Position numbers and translations under genes: made by a program. DNA of 55,463 nt, taken from Thioalkalivibrio denitrificans. Lineage in GTDB: Bacteria; Pseudomonadota; Gammaproteobacteria; Ectothiorhodospirales; Ectothiorhodospiraceae. Below, one piece after another: positions 17,372 through 24,498 of the stretch. Within the stretch, counting starts at the first letter, position 1. Every line of letters begins with the position of its first letter. The notes beneath the pieces were generated by a model, which saw only the letters and a list, made by a program, of their open reading frames with translations, was not told the origin of the DNA and did not search any database. The stretch covers positions 13,063 through 68,525 of the forward strand of contig NZ_MVBK01000018.1 of the NCBI RefSeq assembly GCF_002000365.1. The letters run 5' to 3'.

Positions 17372-17441
17372 GTAGGTCGGGCTTCAGCCCGACAGGCTGC
17401 ATTCAACGAAGCCTCTGCCGTCGGCCTGAAGGCCGACCTAC
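17372..17441. repeat. REPIN-like hairpin pair, copy 2
   Basis: GTAGGTCGGGCTTCAGCCCG... (17372-17393) faces GTCGGCCTGAAGGCCGACCT... (17420-17441). It belongs to the same family as 10828-10893. A further related palindromic end (GGCGGGGTCGCCGCTCCTAC, about 17504-17523) lies next to the following gene's stop. No gene is present between 17256 and 17520. Confidence 0.8.
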
Positions 17442-17520
17442 GGATACGCTTCTACTGCACGCCAACGGCGAGAGGCGGATCAATCAGGCATGGGCATTGT
17501 TCGCGGCGGGGTCGCCGCTC

Positions 17521-20151
17521 CTACGGGACCGCCCTCAGCCGCGTGTCCGTATACTCGTCGATCCAGCGCGTCATGGCCGCGGCATCCATGGGACGGGTGA
17601 GCAGGAAACCCTGGTAACTGTCGCAGCCGCGCTCCCTGAGGAAGTCCATTTGCGCGGGGGTTTCGACCCCTTCGGCCACCACCTGCAGGCGCAGGGTGCG
17701 GGCCATGGCGATGATGGTCGCGGCGATCTCCATGTCACTGAAGTCTTCCGGGATGTCCTTGACGAAGCTGCGGTCGATCTTGAGCACGTCGATGGGCATG
17801 CGCTTGAGGTAGGCCAGCGACGAGTAGCCGGTGCCGAAGTCATCGATGGACAGACGCACGCCCAGTTCCTTGAGATTGCGCAGCGTCTGCTCGGTCCGCT
17901 CCTCGCGGCTCATGAGGGTGCTTTCCGTCAGTTCCAGTTCCAGGCTCTGGGCGGGCAGGCCGGTCTCCTGCAGGATGCTGCGCACCTGATCCAGCAGATT
18001 GGGGTGACGCAGCTGCCGCACGGACACGTTCACGGCCATATGCAGGGGGCGGGCGAACAGGCTGGACCAGATCTTCGCCTGGCGGCACGCGGTGCGCATG
18101 ACCCAAAGGCCCAGGGGCCCGATCAGGCCGGTCTCCTCGGCCAGGGGGATGAACTCGTCGGGCGCCACGAGGCCCCGCTCCGGATGGCGCCAGCGCACCA
18201 GGGCCTCCAGGCCGATCAGGGCACCGTCGGCCACACGCACCTGCGGCTGGTAATGCAGCGTGAACTCCTCTCGTTCGAGCGCGTGGCGCAGGCTCGTCTC
18301 CAGGGCCAGGCGATCGTGTGCCGCCCGGGTCAGAGCGCTGGTATAGAACTGGTAGGTGGAGCGCCCCTGGTCCTTGGCCTGGTACATGGCCGTGTCGGCG
18401 CGCATGATCAGCTGTTCGGCGTTGTCACCGTCCTCGGGGTACAGGCTGATGCCGATGCTGCCGCCCACGTACACGTCCTGACCGTTGCTGAGCGTGCAGG
18501 GCAGGGCGAGTTCCTTGAGAATGTCGCCGGCAATGGTGGAGACGTCGGGTGCGTTGGCCACTTCTTCCAGCATGACGATGAACTCGTCGCCGCCCCAGCG
18601 GGCGATGGTGTCCTCCTCGCGCAACCGTCCGCGCAGTCGCCGGGTGATGGTGCGCAGCACCTCGTCGCCGTAGGCATGGCCCAGACTGTCGTTGATCACC
18701 TTGAAGCGGTCGAGATCCAGGAACAGCACGGCCACCCGCCGGTTGCGCCTGCGGGCCATGTCCAGGGCATGATTCAGGCGGACCTGGAGCAGGGAGCGGT
18801 TGGGCAGCCCCGTGAGGGGATCGAAGTGCGCGATATGTTCCAGCTGTGTTTCCGCCCGGCGTCGGTCGGTGATGTCCAGACCGATGGCGAAAAAGAACTC
18901 GGGTTCCCCTGAAGGTCCCGCCACCGAGTTGCCGTGCCATTCCACCAGGCGTTCCTCCCCCGAGCGGGTCAGGGCATGGCTCTCGTGGTGTATCGGCTTG
19001 CCGCTGACGAGCATGTGGTGAAACAGGGTCTGCAGCGATTCATGTTCGTATTCCGGCGTGCACAGCTGAACGAAATCCTCACCGATGACCTCCTGGGCGG
19101 TGTATCCCAGCCTGGTGAGCATCGTCGGGTTCATCATGCGGATGCGGTACTGGTTGTCCAGCGCCACGAAGAAGGCCGGGGAGGCATCCAGCACGGAACG
19201 CGAGAAGTCGCGCTCCGCGCGCAGGCTGTCATTGGTTTCCTGCAGGCGGTGTGTGTGCAGCACCACCTGGCGCCGCAACAGGCGGCTGTAGATGATGAGG
19301 CTGCCCAGCAGCAGGGTCAGTATGCCGGCCAGCAGGCCCAGCCAGAAGCCCGGTGGCAGCCGGTGGACGGCCTCGCTGTGCATCCACTTCTGCGTGATGC
19401 GCGACAGTTCATCGGGATCGAGCCGGGCGATGACGTTGTTGAGTTCGGACAGCAGCGCGGTTTCGCCCCGGGCTGTCGCGAAGGCCAGGTTGCGCGCGTA
19501 GAGCACTTCGATGACGCGAAACTGTTCCGGGCTGGCGTGGCGATCCAGCAGGTACATGGCTACCGGGTAGTCCGCCGCGAAGGCTTCCACTTCACCGCGC
19601 GTGGCGGCCCGAATCAGGCGTTCGTTGTTGTCGTAATAGTGCAGGTTGAGTCCGGGATGATGCGTGCGCAGATACTCGGATTCGAATCCCCCGCGTGTCA
19701 CGCCCACGGGCATGTCAGCCAGATCGGATACCTGCGACGAGGTCAACGCGCCCGATGCGAACATGGCGGTGCGCAGCGGAAATATCTCGTTGCCGAAATC
19801 CAGGAACCTCTCGCGTTCCGGCGAACGGAACAGCCCCCCGTGGACATGGGCCTGGCCGTCGCGCACCTGTGCGAGGCTGTCGTCCCAGTCAGTCAGGGCG
19901 AACTCCACCGGCCGGCCCAGCTCTTCGCCGATGAGCTCCCAGAACTCCACCAGCAGCCCCCGGGGGCTGCCCTGCTCGTCCCGGAAGGCGAACGGTGGCC
20001 ACGCATGGTCCTGGGAGACGATGAGGGGCTCCGCACCCGCCGCCGGCGCGGACATGGGCACCAATGCAAGCCAGAGCAGACACGCCGCGAGCGCACCCGC
20101 GAGGGCACGACCGTTTCGGCGTGTGGAATGTGGCTCTTGGGGCTCGCGCAT
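17521..20151 (-). CDS. Substrate-binding-domain / PAS / GGDEF / EAL signalling protein
   Basis: An 876-residue membrane sensor. Domain order: signal/anchor (about 14-38), periplasmic SBP_bac_3 domain (about 42-265), one TM helix (FWLGLLAGILTLLLGSLIIY), PAS (about 310-430), GGDEF (motif WGGDEF) and EAL (LEALVRWRHP, ELTESTLM, DDFGTGYSSL, VVAEGVET). GGDEF and EAL signatures are both intact, so either cyclase or phosphodiesterase activity on c-di-GMP is possible. The periplasmic domain probably binds an amino acid-like ligand. Confidence 0.93.
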   Translation of the reverse strand: MREPQEPHSTRRNGRALAGALAACLLWLALVPMSAPAAGAEPLIVSQDHAWPPFAFRDEQGSPRGLLVEFWELIGEELGRPVEFALTDWDDSLAQVRDGQAHVHGGLFRSPERERFLDFGNEIFPLRTAMFASGALTSSQVSDLADMPVGVTRGGFESEYLRTHHPGLNLHYYDNNERLIRAATRGEVEAFAADYPVAMYLLDRHASPEQFRVIEVLYARNLAFATARGETALLSELNNVIARLDPDELSRITQKWMHSEAVHRLPPGFWLGLLAGILTLLLGSLIIYSRLLRRQVVLHTHRLQETNDSLRAERDFSRSVLDASPAFFVALDNQYRIRMMNPTMLTRLGYTAQEVIGEDFVQLCTPEYEHESLQTLFHHMLVSGKPIHHESHALTRSGEERLVEWHGNSVAGPSGEPEFFFAIGLDITDRRRAETQLEHIAHFDPLTGLPNRSLLQVRLNHALDMARRRNRRVAVLFLDLDRFKVINDSLGHAYGDEVLRTITRRLRGRLREEDTIARWGGDEFIVMLEEVANAPDVSTIAGDILKELALPCTLSNGQDVYVGGSIGISLYPEDGDNAEQLIMRADTAMYQAKDQGRSTYQFYTSALTRAAHDRLALETSLRHALEREEFTLHYQPQVRVADGALIGLEALVRWRHPERGLVAPDEFIPLAEETGLIGPLGLWVMRTACRQAKIWSSLFARPLHMAVNVSVRQLRHPNLLDQVRSILQETGLPAQSLELELTESTLMSREERTEQTLRNLKELGVRLSIDDFGTGYSSLAYLKRMPIDVLKIDRSFVKDIPEDFSDMEIAATIIAMARTLRLQVVAEGVETPAQMDFLRERGCDSYQGFLLTRPMDAAAMTRWIDEYTDTRLRAVP

Positions 20152-20289
20152 CGGGTGTCGTCGAAACAGGGGGCTGCATGGCCCGTTGGGAGTATTCGAA
20201 CGATCTTAGGGCCGGGTGAGAAATGTGTCACAAAGCTTCGGGATCGAAGGCGAGCGGACGCTGACGAACGGCAATGGAAGTCGGTTCGA

Positions 20290-21366
20290 TCAACGCGCAC
20301 CAAGGCGCGTGAGCGCCCACCCGGCATGCTCCCGGACCAGCCCTGACGGATGATCCATGCGTGTCGACAGCGCGGCGATCGCCTCCGGCCGGGACGGCCC
20401 GTTGCCCAGGGCCACCGCCACGTTGCGCAGCCAGCGCTCGTGTCCGATGCGCCGGATGGCGCTGCCTTCGGTTCGGTTGAGAAACGTCTTCTCGTCCCAG
20501 TTGAAGAGGTCCACCAGGTCCGGTGCATCGAGACCGTGGCGGGCGCGGAAATCGGGTTCGGCGGCGAGCCCCGCGAACCGGTTCCACGGGCAGACCAGCT
20601 GGCAGTCGTCGCAGCCGTAGATGCGATTGCCGATGAGCGGTCGAAGCGGTTCGGGAATGGCATTCTTGAGTTCGATGGTCAGGTAGGAGATGCACAGGCG
20701 TGCGTCCAGTTGATACGGCGCCACGATCGCCCGCGTGGGACAGACGTCGATGCAGGCAGTGCAGGTGCCGCAATGGGCATCGCCGGGCGGATCCGCGGGC
20801 AGCGGCAGGTCCGTGTAGAGTTCCCCCAGGAAGTACCACGACCCCGCCTCGCGCGAGAGCAGGTTCGTATGCTTGCCGATCCAGCCGAGCCCCGCCTTCT
20901 CCGCCAGTGCCTTTTCCAGCACCGGCGCGCTGTCCACGAAGGCCCGGTAGCCGAACTGTCCGATCACTTCCTCGATGCGTGAGGCCAGCTTCTGCAGCCG
21001 ATTGCGCATGAGCTTGTGATAGTCGCGGCCCAGCGCATAGCGGGAAACGAATCCCAGCGACGGATCGCCGATGACGGACCAGGATTCGCGGGCATCGGGC
21101 GGCTGGTAGTCCATGCGCACCGAAATCACGCGCAACGTCCCGGGCACCAGCTCCGCCGGGCGCGCACGCTTCGTCCCATGGCGCGCCATGTAGTCCATCT
21201 CGCCGTGGCGCCCGCCTTCCAGCCACCCGAGCAGGCGCGCTTCGTGCGCCTGCAGGTCCGTGTCGGTGATGCCCACCTGCTGAAACCCCAGTTCACGACC
21301 CCAGGCCTTCACTTGTTCGGCCAGGTCACGGGCATCGGTACTGGATAGGGCGCGAGGCATGTGCAT
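20290..21366 (-). CDS. queG: Epoxyqueuosine reductase
   Basis: A 358-residue cobalamin-dependent iron-sulfur enzyme that reduces epoxyqueuosine to queuosine in tRNA, the last step of queuosine synthesis. Two ferredoxin-type clusters are visible: CGTCTACIDVCPTRAI and CDDCQLVCPWN. The N-terminal family segment EWLGGRHGEMDYM-like (GWLEGGRHGEMDYMARH) and a C-terminal HEAT-like helical region are present. The ATG at 21366 and one at 21360 are both possible. Confidence 0.95.
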   Translation of the reverse strand: MHMPRALSSTDARDLAEQVKAWGRELGFQQVGITDTDLQAHEARLLGWLEGGRHGEMDYMARHGTKRARPAELVPGTLRVISVRMDYQPPDARESWSVIGDPSLGFVSRYALGRDYHKLMRNRLQKLASRIEEVIGQFGYRAFVDSAPVLEKALAEKAGLGWIGKHTNLLSREAGSWYFLGELYTDLPLPADPPGDAHCGTCTACIDVCPTRAIVAPYQLDARLCISYLTIELKNAIPEPLRPLIGNRIYGCDDCQLVCPWNRFAGLAAEPDFRARHGLDAPDLVDLFNWDEKTFLNRTEGSAIRRIGHERWLRNVAVALGNGPSRPEAIAALSTRMDHPSGLVREHAGWALTRLGAR

Positions 21367-21866
21367 AGCTTATGCGGATGCCGTACATACCGAAAACATC
21401 GGGAGTCCACGAACGGCTTGCCTGAAGTTGGCCCAATCCCGGGCTTTCTGTAGGATGAACCGAGCATCCAGGGAGAAGAGCCGCGAGCATAATGCGGTAT
21501 CCGGAAGAACAATCCCCGCCCCGGCGCTCCGGCCGGGGAGAGGCCCGTGCCCGACCATGGCCGGCCCGGGTCGCCTTGTCCTCGAACACCAAAGGCCGTT
21601 CATGTCCGTTCGCCCCGCCCACGGGCGGACGTGCCCGGCGGCGCATCCTGTGTCACCGGCGCCCGAACCTTTTCCCCACACAGCGCATCCATCGCTGTGC
21701 ACATCGTCGCGCCCTGATTCCGGCGAGTGCGATCCCGTTCTGCACCCACCACCGGCGTCGAGTCGATGGAACGCTCCGATTCACTGCCGGATCCGCCCGG
21801 ACCGGGCGAGGTATTATGCGGTGGGTATGGCGCATAACGAGTTACGTTGCGCATTCGCGGGATAGC
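21367..21866. other. Gene-free gap upstream of the cassette array
   Basis: About 500 bp follow the divergent side of queG with no frame I would call a gene. The long open frames here are Arg/Pro-rich, have no ribosome site and look like GC-rich shadows. An integron integrase, which would normally sit here in opposite orientation, is not found. Confidence 0.5.
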
Positions 21867-21959
21867 GCCCAACCGGCGAGCCCGGCGTGCAAAGCACAAG
21901 ACCCTGATCTTGCGCAGAAAAGCATTTCTGGCTGTTTCGGACGGGGGAGTTACGCGGTT

Positions 21960-21966
21960 GTTAGGC
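21960..21966 (+). other. Integron core site GTTAGGC at the head of the array
   Basis: GTTAGGC matches the GTTRRRY recombination core and lies 36 bp before the first cassette gene. A GCCCAAC at 21867-21873 could be its partner core (100-bp site). The interior shows only unrelated small hairpins, so whether this is a complete attC, an attI relic or chance is unclear. Confidence 0.4.
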
Positions 21967-22002
21967 CGCATACTTATAGTTGAGCCTGACAAGGAGTATC
22001 CC

Positions 22003-22416
22003 GTGCTAGACATAATCCTGCGGAAACTTGACAAGATGCTCGGAAACTTTAATGACGAGATGTTCGACACGTTCATCAGGCATGTTGAACGACTGGGCGC
22101 TGTGGGTATCGTCTTCGCCGGCTCGATAGGGTTGCTCCTGCACGCGAACAGACTTCCTGGTGGGCCATGGCTCGGGCGGGTTATTGGCGGACTCGCATTG
22201 ATTGGTACATTTTTTCTGATAGTCCTTGTAGGGGTGGGAGCGTGGAAAGCCGCTCGAGCGGCGCTTTCCAAGCCTTGGCTTGGTCATTTCGTTGGTGTCT
22301 CCGTTTTCGTGGTTGCTGTGTTCATTGCTATCGGTGGCATGAATTTGGCTTTCGGTGAGGCCCAACAAGACGCTCCAGCCGACCAGCAAACCGCTGCGCG
22401 GCTTGCTGTCGGCTGA
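22003..22416 (+). CDS. Cassette-borne three-helix membrane protein, unknown
   Basis: A 137-residue protein. After a polar N-terminus (LDIILRKLDKMLGNFNDEMF) come three hydrophobic segments: LGAVGIVFAGSIGLLLHA, GGLALIGTFFLIVLVGVGAW and FVGVSVFVVAVFIAIGGM. The GTG start at 22003 has AAGGAG 7 nt upstream; an upstream in-frame ATG (21847) would run through non-coding sequence. The 3' end of the gene overlaps attC1, as is usual in integron cassettes. No family is recognised. Its sequence is less GC-rich than flanking chromosomal genes. Confidence 0.7.
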   Translation: MLDIILRKLDKMLGNFNDEMFDTFIRHVERLGAVGIVFAGSIGLLLHANRLPGGPWLGRVIGGLALIGTFFLIVLVGVGAWKAARAALSKPWLGHFVGVSVFVVAVFIAIGGMNLAFGEAQQDAPADQQTAARLAVG

Positions 22417-22431
22417 GCGCCAGCGTTATGC
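22360..22431 (+). other. Integron attC site 1
   Basis: This 72-bp site runs from GCCCAAC (22360) to GTTATGC (22425-22431). The two halves fold back: CGCTCCAGCCGACCAGCAAA on the left pairs with the reverse complement of TTGCTGTCGGCTGAGCG on the right, with single unpaired bases. Such extrahelical bases are the hallmark by which the integrase recognises the folded strand. Confidence 0.85.
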
Positions 22432-22459
22432 CGCAAAATGACACAAGGAAGAGTCGCGC

Positions 22460-22693
22460 ATGGATTTCGAGATCTTAAGCGATATTGAGAGTTCGGAAAC
22501 GTTCGCAACCGGCAAAGGCATCAGGGAGCTGTCGCGGTTGCAACGGATCTACGGGAAAGGGAAATGGAGAAAACGCAAAGGAATCGCGGATGTAAAATTA
22601 TCCGATGGATCAATAGTTCGCGCCGAACTACACTGGTACGAGGCAACCGGCATCGGGAAGAAGGAATTTAAGATTAAACGTTATATAGATTGA
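22460..22693 (+). CDS. Cassette-borne small protein, unknown
   Basis: A 77-residue, Lys-rich protein beginning MDFEILSDIESSETFATGKG and ending KEFKIKRYID. It carries a GKGIRELSRLQRIYGKGKWRKRKGIA segment and looks like a small beta-rich, basic fold. The first ATG after attC1 is 28 nt downstream of its core. AAGGAAGAG stands about 10 nt before the start. Codon use is AT-shifted relative to neighbours. The stop overlaps a TTG (22690) in the next gene's frame. No homologue is recognised. Confidence 0.7.
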   Translation: MDFEILSDIESSETFATGKGIRELSRLQRIYGKGKWRKRKGIADVKLSDGSIVRAELHWYEATGIGKKEFKIKRYID

Positions 22694-22701
22694 GAGCAGC
22701 T

Positions 22702-22932
22702 ATGACTTCAACAGCATCACATCAACTCGTCATATGTGTAAAGAACGAAGACTATCCAGCGTCGCTGGAGAAACGGAAGATATATGAAGCAATCCCAGAT
22801 AAGGCGGCAGAGAAACATGGCCAGATCCGGGTGATAGACGAATCCGGGGAAGATTATCTGTATCCCCAGGATTACTTCATCCCTGTATCGCTGCCAAAGA
22901 ATGTAGAAGAAGCCGTAATCAAAGCGGCATAA
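22702..22932 (+). CDS. Second small protein of cassette 2, unknown
   Basis: A 76-residue protein (MTSTASHQLVICVKNEDYPA...). The segment VKNEDYPASLEKRKIYEAIPDKAAEKHGQIRVIDESGEDYLYP resembles small cassette proteins that mix a short beta sheet with helices. ATG 22702 is preferred; TTG 22690 would overlap the previous stop. Its TAA (22930-22932) lies inside the first core of attC2, as expected for a cassette gene. With the 77-residue protein it makes a two-gene cassette. Function is unknown. Confidence 0.7.
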   Translation: MTSTASHQLVICVKNEDYPASLEKRKIYEAIPDKAAEKHGQIRVIDESGEDYLYPQDYFIPVSLPKNVEEAVIKAA

Positions 22933-22984
22933 CCACGGCTTCCATCGGACGCGAAATTCGCGCCGCTGAAGCCGGGCGTTAACG
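22927..22984 (+). other. Integron attC site 2
   Basis: This 58-bp site runs from GCATAAC (22927-22933) to GTTAACG (22978-22984). The left half GGCTTCCATCGGACGCG pairs with the right half CGCGCCGCTGAAGCC, again with unpaired single bases. GCATAAC is the exact complement of the core that ended attC1, as cassette junction logic predicts. Confidence 0.85.
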
Positions 22985-23007
22985 ATACGTACAACGAGGA
23001 GGTGCGA

Positions 23008-23358
23008 ATGGAGTGGGTCAAGTTGGCTGGAGAGTTACTGTTGTCATGGCCAGTCGTGGCTTTAGTTTTCTTGGCAATGTTCCATCGACCAATCCTGAAA
23101 GTTCTCGACCGATTTGGGAACGGATCTGATAGCGAAGCAGAAATCGGGCCGGTAAAGATTCGCTTGGGAAAGATCGCCGACGAAGGTGAAAGCGCAGTGA
23201 ACCAGTTGAATAAAGTCAATCATGTGATGGCGGAAAGTCGTTTGCTCGAGCTTGAGATTACTTCAGGAGCCTTTGGTCAAATGTTTACACCAGAGCAGCA
23301 AGAAAGAATGGAAAAACAAATTAATGAGCTGCGTGGCTTGACCGAGGGTAATCGTTAA
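23008..23358 (+). CDS. Cassette-borne membrane-anchored coiled-coil protein, unknown
   Basis: A 116-residue protein with one N-terminal membrane helix (LAGELLLSWPVVALVFLAMF), a linker with GPVKIRLGKIADEGESAVNQ and a C-terminal amphipathic helix (QMFTPEQQERMEKQINELRG). GAGGAGGT lies 5 nt before ATG 23008. The TAA stop (23356-23358) lies inside the attC3 left core. Similar anchored proteins are common in cassette arrays and some are defence-related, but nothing here shows a function. Confidence 0.7.
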   Translation: MEWVKLAGELLLSWPVVALVFLAMFHRPILKVLDRFGNGSDSEAEIGPVKIRLGKIADEGESAVNQLNKVNHVMAESRLLELEITSGAFGQMFTPEQQERMEKQINELRGLTEGNR

Positions 23359-23400
23359 CAAGGCAATGCACGCGACAGGCGCGTGATTGCGGCGTTGGGC
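23353..23400 (+). other. Integron attC site 3 (short form)
   Basis: This 48-bp site runs from CGTTAAC (23353-23359) to GTTGGGC (23394-23400), which fits GTTRRRY. The left half GCAATGCACGCG pairs with the right half CGCGTGATTGC with one extrahelical G and a 5-nt loop. CGTTAAC complements the core that ends attC2. No further attC is recognised downstream; the next 115 bp may be a broken cassette. Confidence 0.8.
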
Positions 23401-23508
23401 GTCATGGTGGCGAAAGCAAGCGTCGTTACGCCAAGCGCACCGAGGTCGAGTGACAGGAGAGAAGGTTGCACAATTACGAACACAAAAAGCTGATTGAGTC
23501 TGATGACT

Positions 23509-23805
23509 GATGACGGGGTCGGACCACGGCAACTGCTTGATTAGCAGCAAGAAGTGGCTGCATACGGCCTGAAAACAGGCCTTGGAGTCGCAATTTTTGG
23601 CCCAAAACGGGTGCTCTAAGGGAATCGGTGGCAATGCCCGGTTCCCGCCGTTATCGGCAGGATTTTGCAGCCGGAAACAGCGCTTTAAGACGGCTTTCGG
23701 GCTCTGGTGGCCCCTGATTCTTCCGCACGTCAAAGGGTTGGCGTGGTCCGACCCGCTCCTGGGATTTCAAGGGTTGGCGTGATCCGGCCCGCTCCCGGAA
23801 TTTCA
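23509..23805. mobile_element. MITE copy A with partly duplicated right end
   Basis: The element is about 240 bp with terminal inverted repeats GGGTCGGACCAC (23516-23527) and GTGGTCCGACCC (23743-23754). Its last roughly 40 bp are repeated immediately downstream (23755-23805, with GTGATCCGGCCC). No transposase is encoded. Copy B at 24233-24480 is about 80 % identical by eye and in the same orientation. Frames crossing it give the LPWSDPVI peptide and are spurious. Confidence 0.75.
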
Positions 23806-23903
23806 GAAGCTCCAACTGAACTCACTTCGCGTCGCAGCTGAGCTACGCATTGTCTCCAGGGAACCCGGCCTTGAGGCTTGCTTGCCGCGTACCCAACCGG
23901 GGA

Positions 23904-23931
23904 GTACGTTTAAGCGTACAGTCTAACGTAC
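23904..23931 (+). promoter_or_regulatory. Probable autoregulatory operator of the antitoxin gene
   Basis: Three GTACG/CGTAC half-sites (23904-23908, 23915-23919, 23927-23931) are spaced about 11 bp, i.e. on one DNA face, ending 12 bp before the antitoxin ATG. YefM/Phd antitoxins bind palindromic sites in exactly this position. The assignment is by location and symmetry only. Confidence 0.55.
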
Positions 23932-23943
23932 GCCGGGGTCGCC

Positions 23944-24225
23944 ATGTCCAAAGTGAGAGTCGATGAAGATATCCGTCCGCTGTCTGAGTTCAGAGCCGGT
24001 GTCGCGTCCTTTGTGAAGCATGTTCATGAGACCCGTCGGCCGATGGTACTGACCCAGCGGGGACGCGGGGTTGCCGTTCTGATGGATGTGCATGAGTTTG
24101 AGTTGATGCAGAAGCGTTTGGAGATCCTGGAGGATATCTATCGCGCTGAGGAACAACTCGCGGCGGGTGAGGGCGTGCCCCACAGGGAGGCCCGGGCGCG
24201 AGTTCTGAAAGGTCTTGGTCGGTGA
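23944..24225 (+). CDS. Phd/YefM-family antitoxin (orphan)
   Basis: A 93-residue type II antitoxin. The N-terminal DNA-binding/dimerisation domain (VRVDEDIRPLSEFRAGVASF) is followed by the family's RPMVLTQRGRGVAVLMDVHEFELM. An acidic C-terminal toxin-binding helix (LEILEDIYRAEEQLAAGEG) completes it. The start at 23944 lies just behind a repeated CGTAC operator. A RelE/ParE toxin should follow, but its gene is interrupted after about four codons by a MITE. The protein may still repress its own promoter or neutralise related toxins. Confidence 0.85.
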   Translation: MSKVRVDEDIRPLSEFRAGVASFVKHVHETRRPMVLTQRGRGVAVLMDVHEFELMQKRLEILEDIYRAEEQLAAGEGVPHREARARVLKGLGR

Positions 24226-24234
24226 AAGTCGAGA
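24222..24234 (+). pseudogene. 5' stub of a RelE/ParE-type toxin gene cut by MITE B
   Basis: GTG at 24222 overlaps the antitoxin stop (GTGA) and reads M-K-V-E before the MITE sequence begins. RelE/ParE toxins often start MKVEW and overlap their antitoxin gene in this way. No toxin-like sequence resumes after 24480, so the rest is deleted. The identification rests on four residues plus context. Confidence 0.45.
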
Positions 24235-24480
24235 TGACGGGGTCGGACCACGGCAACTGCATGATTGGCCGCAAGAAGTGCCTGTAGATTGCATAAAATC
24301 GGGCCTTGGAGTGGCAATTTCTGGCCCAAAACCGGCGCTCCAAGAGAATCGGTTACCAGAGCGCGGTTCCCGCTGTTTTCGGCAGGATTGCGCGGCCGGA
24401 GACAGCCCTTCAATGCCGGATTCGGGCTCTGGTGGCCCATGATTCTTCCGCGCTTCAAAGGGTTGGGGTGGTCCGACCCG
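24233..24480. mobile_element. MITE copy B
   Basis: The termini are GGGTCGGACCAC (24240-24251) and GTGGTCCGACCC (24468-24479), about 240 bp apart, with the same interior as copy A (GGCCTTGGAGTSGCAATTTYTGGC-type core). It is non-coding. It lies directly after the first codons of the toxin frame and next to the 3' end of the EAL-protein gene. Confidence 0.75.
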
Positions 24481-24498
24481 ATCCCAAGTTCTCTGGTG

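Noticed and set aside
21867-21966. A fourth attC site at the left end of the array
   Set aside because: Cores GCCCAAC and GTTAGGC are present, but the 100-bp interior does not fold into one long stem. Only the right core is listed, with low confidence.
21359-21983. Plus-strand frames upstream of the cassettes as genes or as an integron integrase
   Set aside because: The sequences are Arg/Pro/Ser-rich without tyrosine-recombinase motifs or ribosome sites. They were left as a gene-free gap.
23394-23493. Short frame MVAKASVVTPSAPRSSD... after attC3 as a cassette gene
   Set aside because: It has only 29 codons, no ribosome site and no downstream attC. At most it is a remnant of a broken cassette.
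23263-24343. Minus-strand frames containing LPWSDPVI
   Set aside because: They read through the two MITE copies. The peptide comes from the element's terminal repeat, not from a gene.
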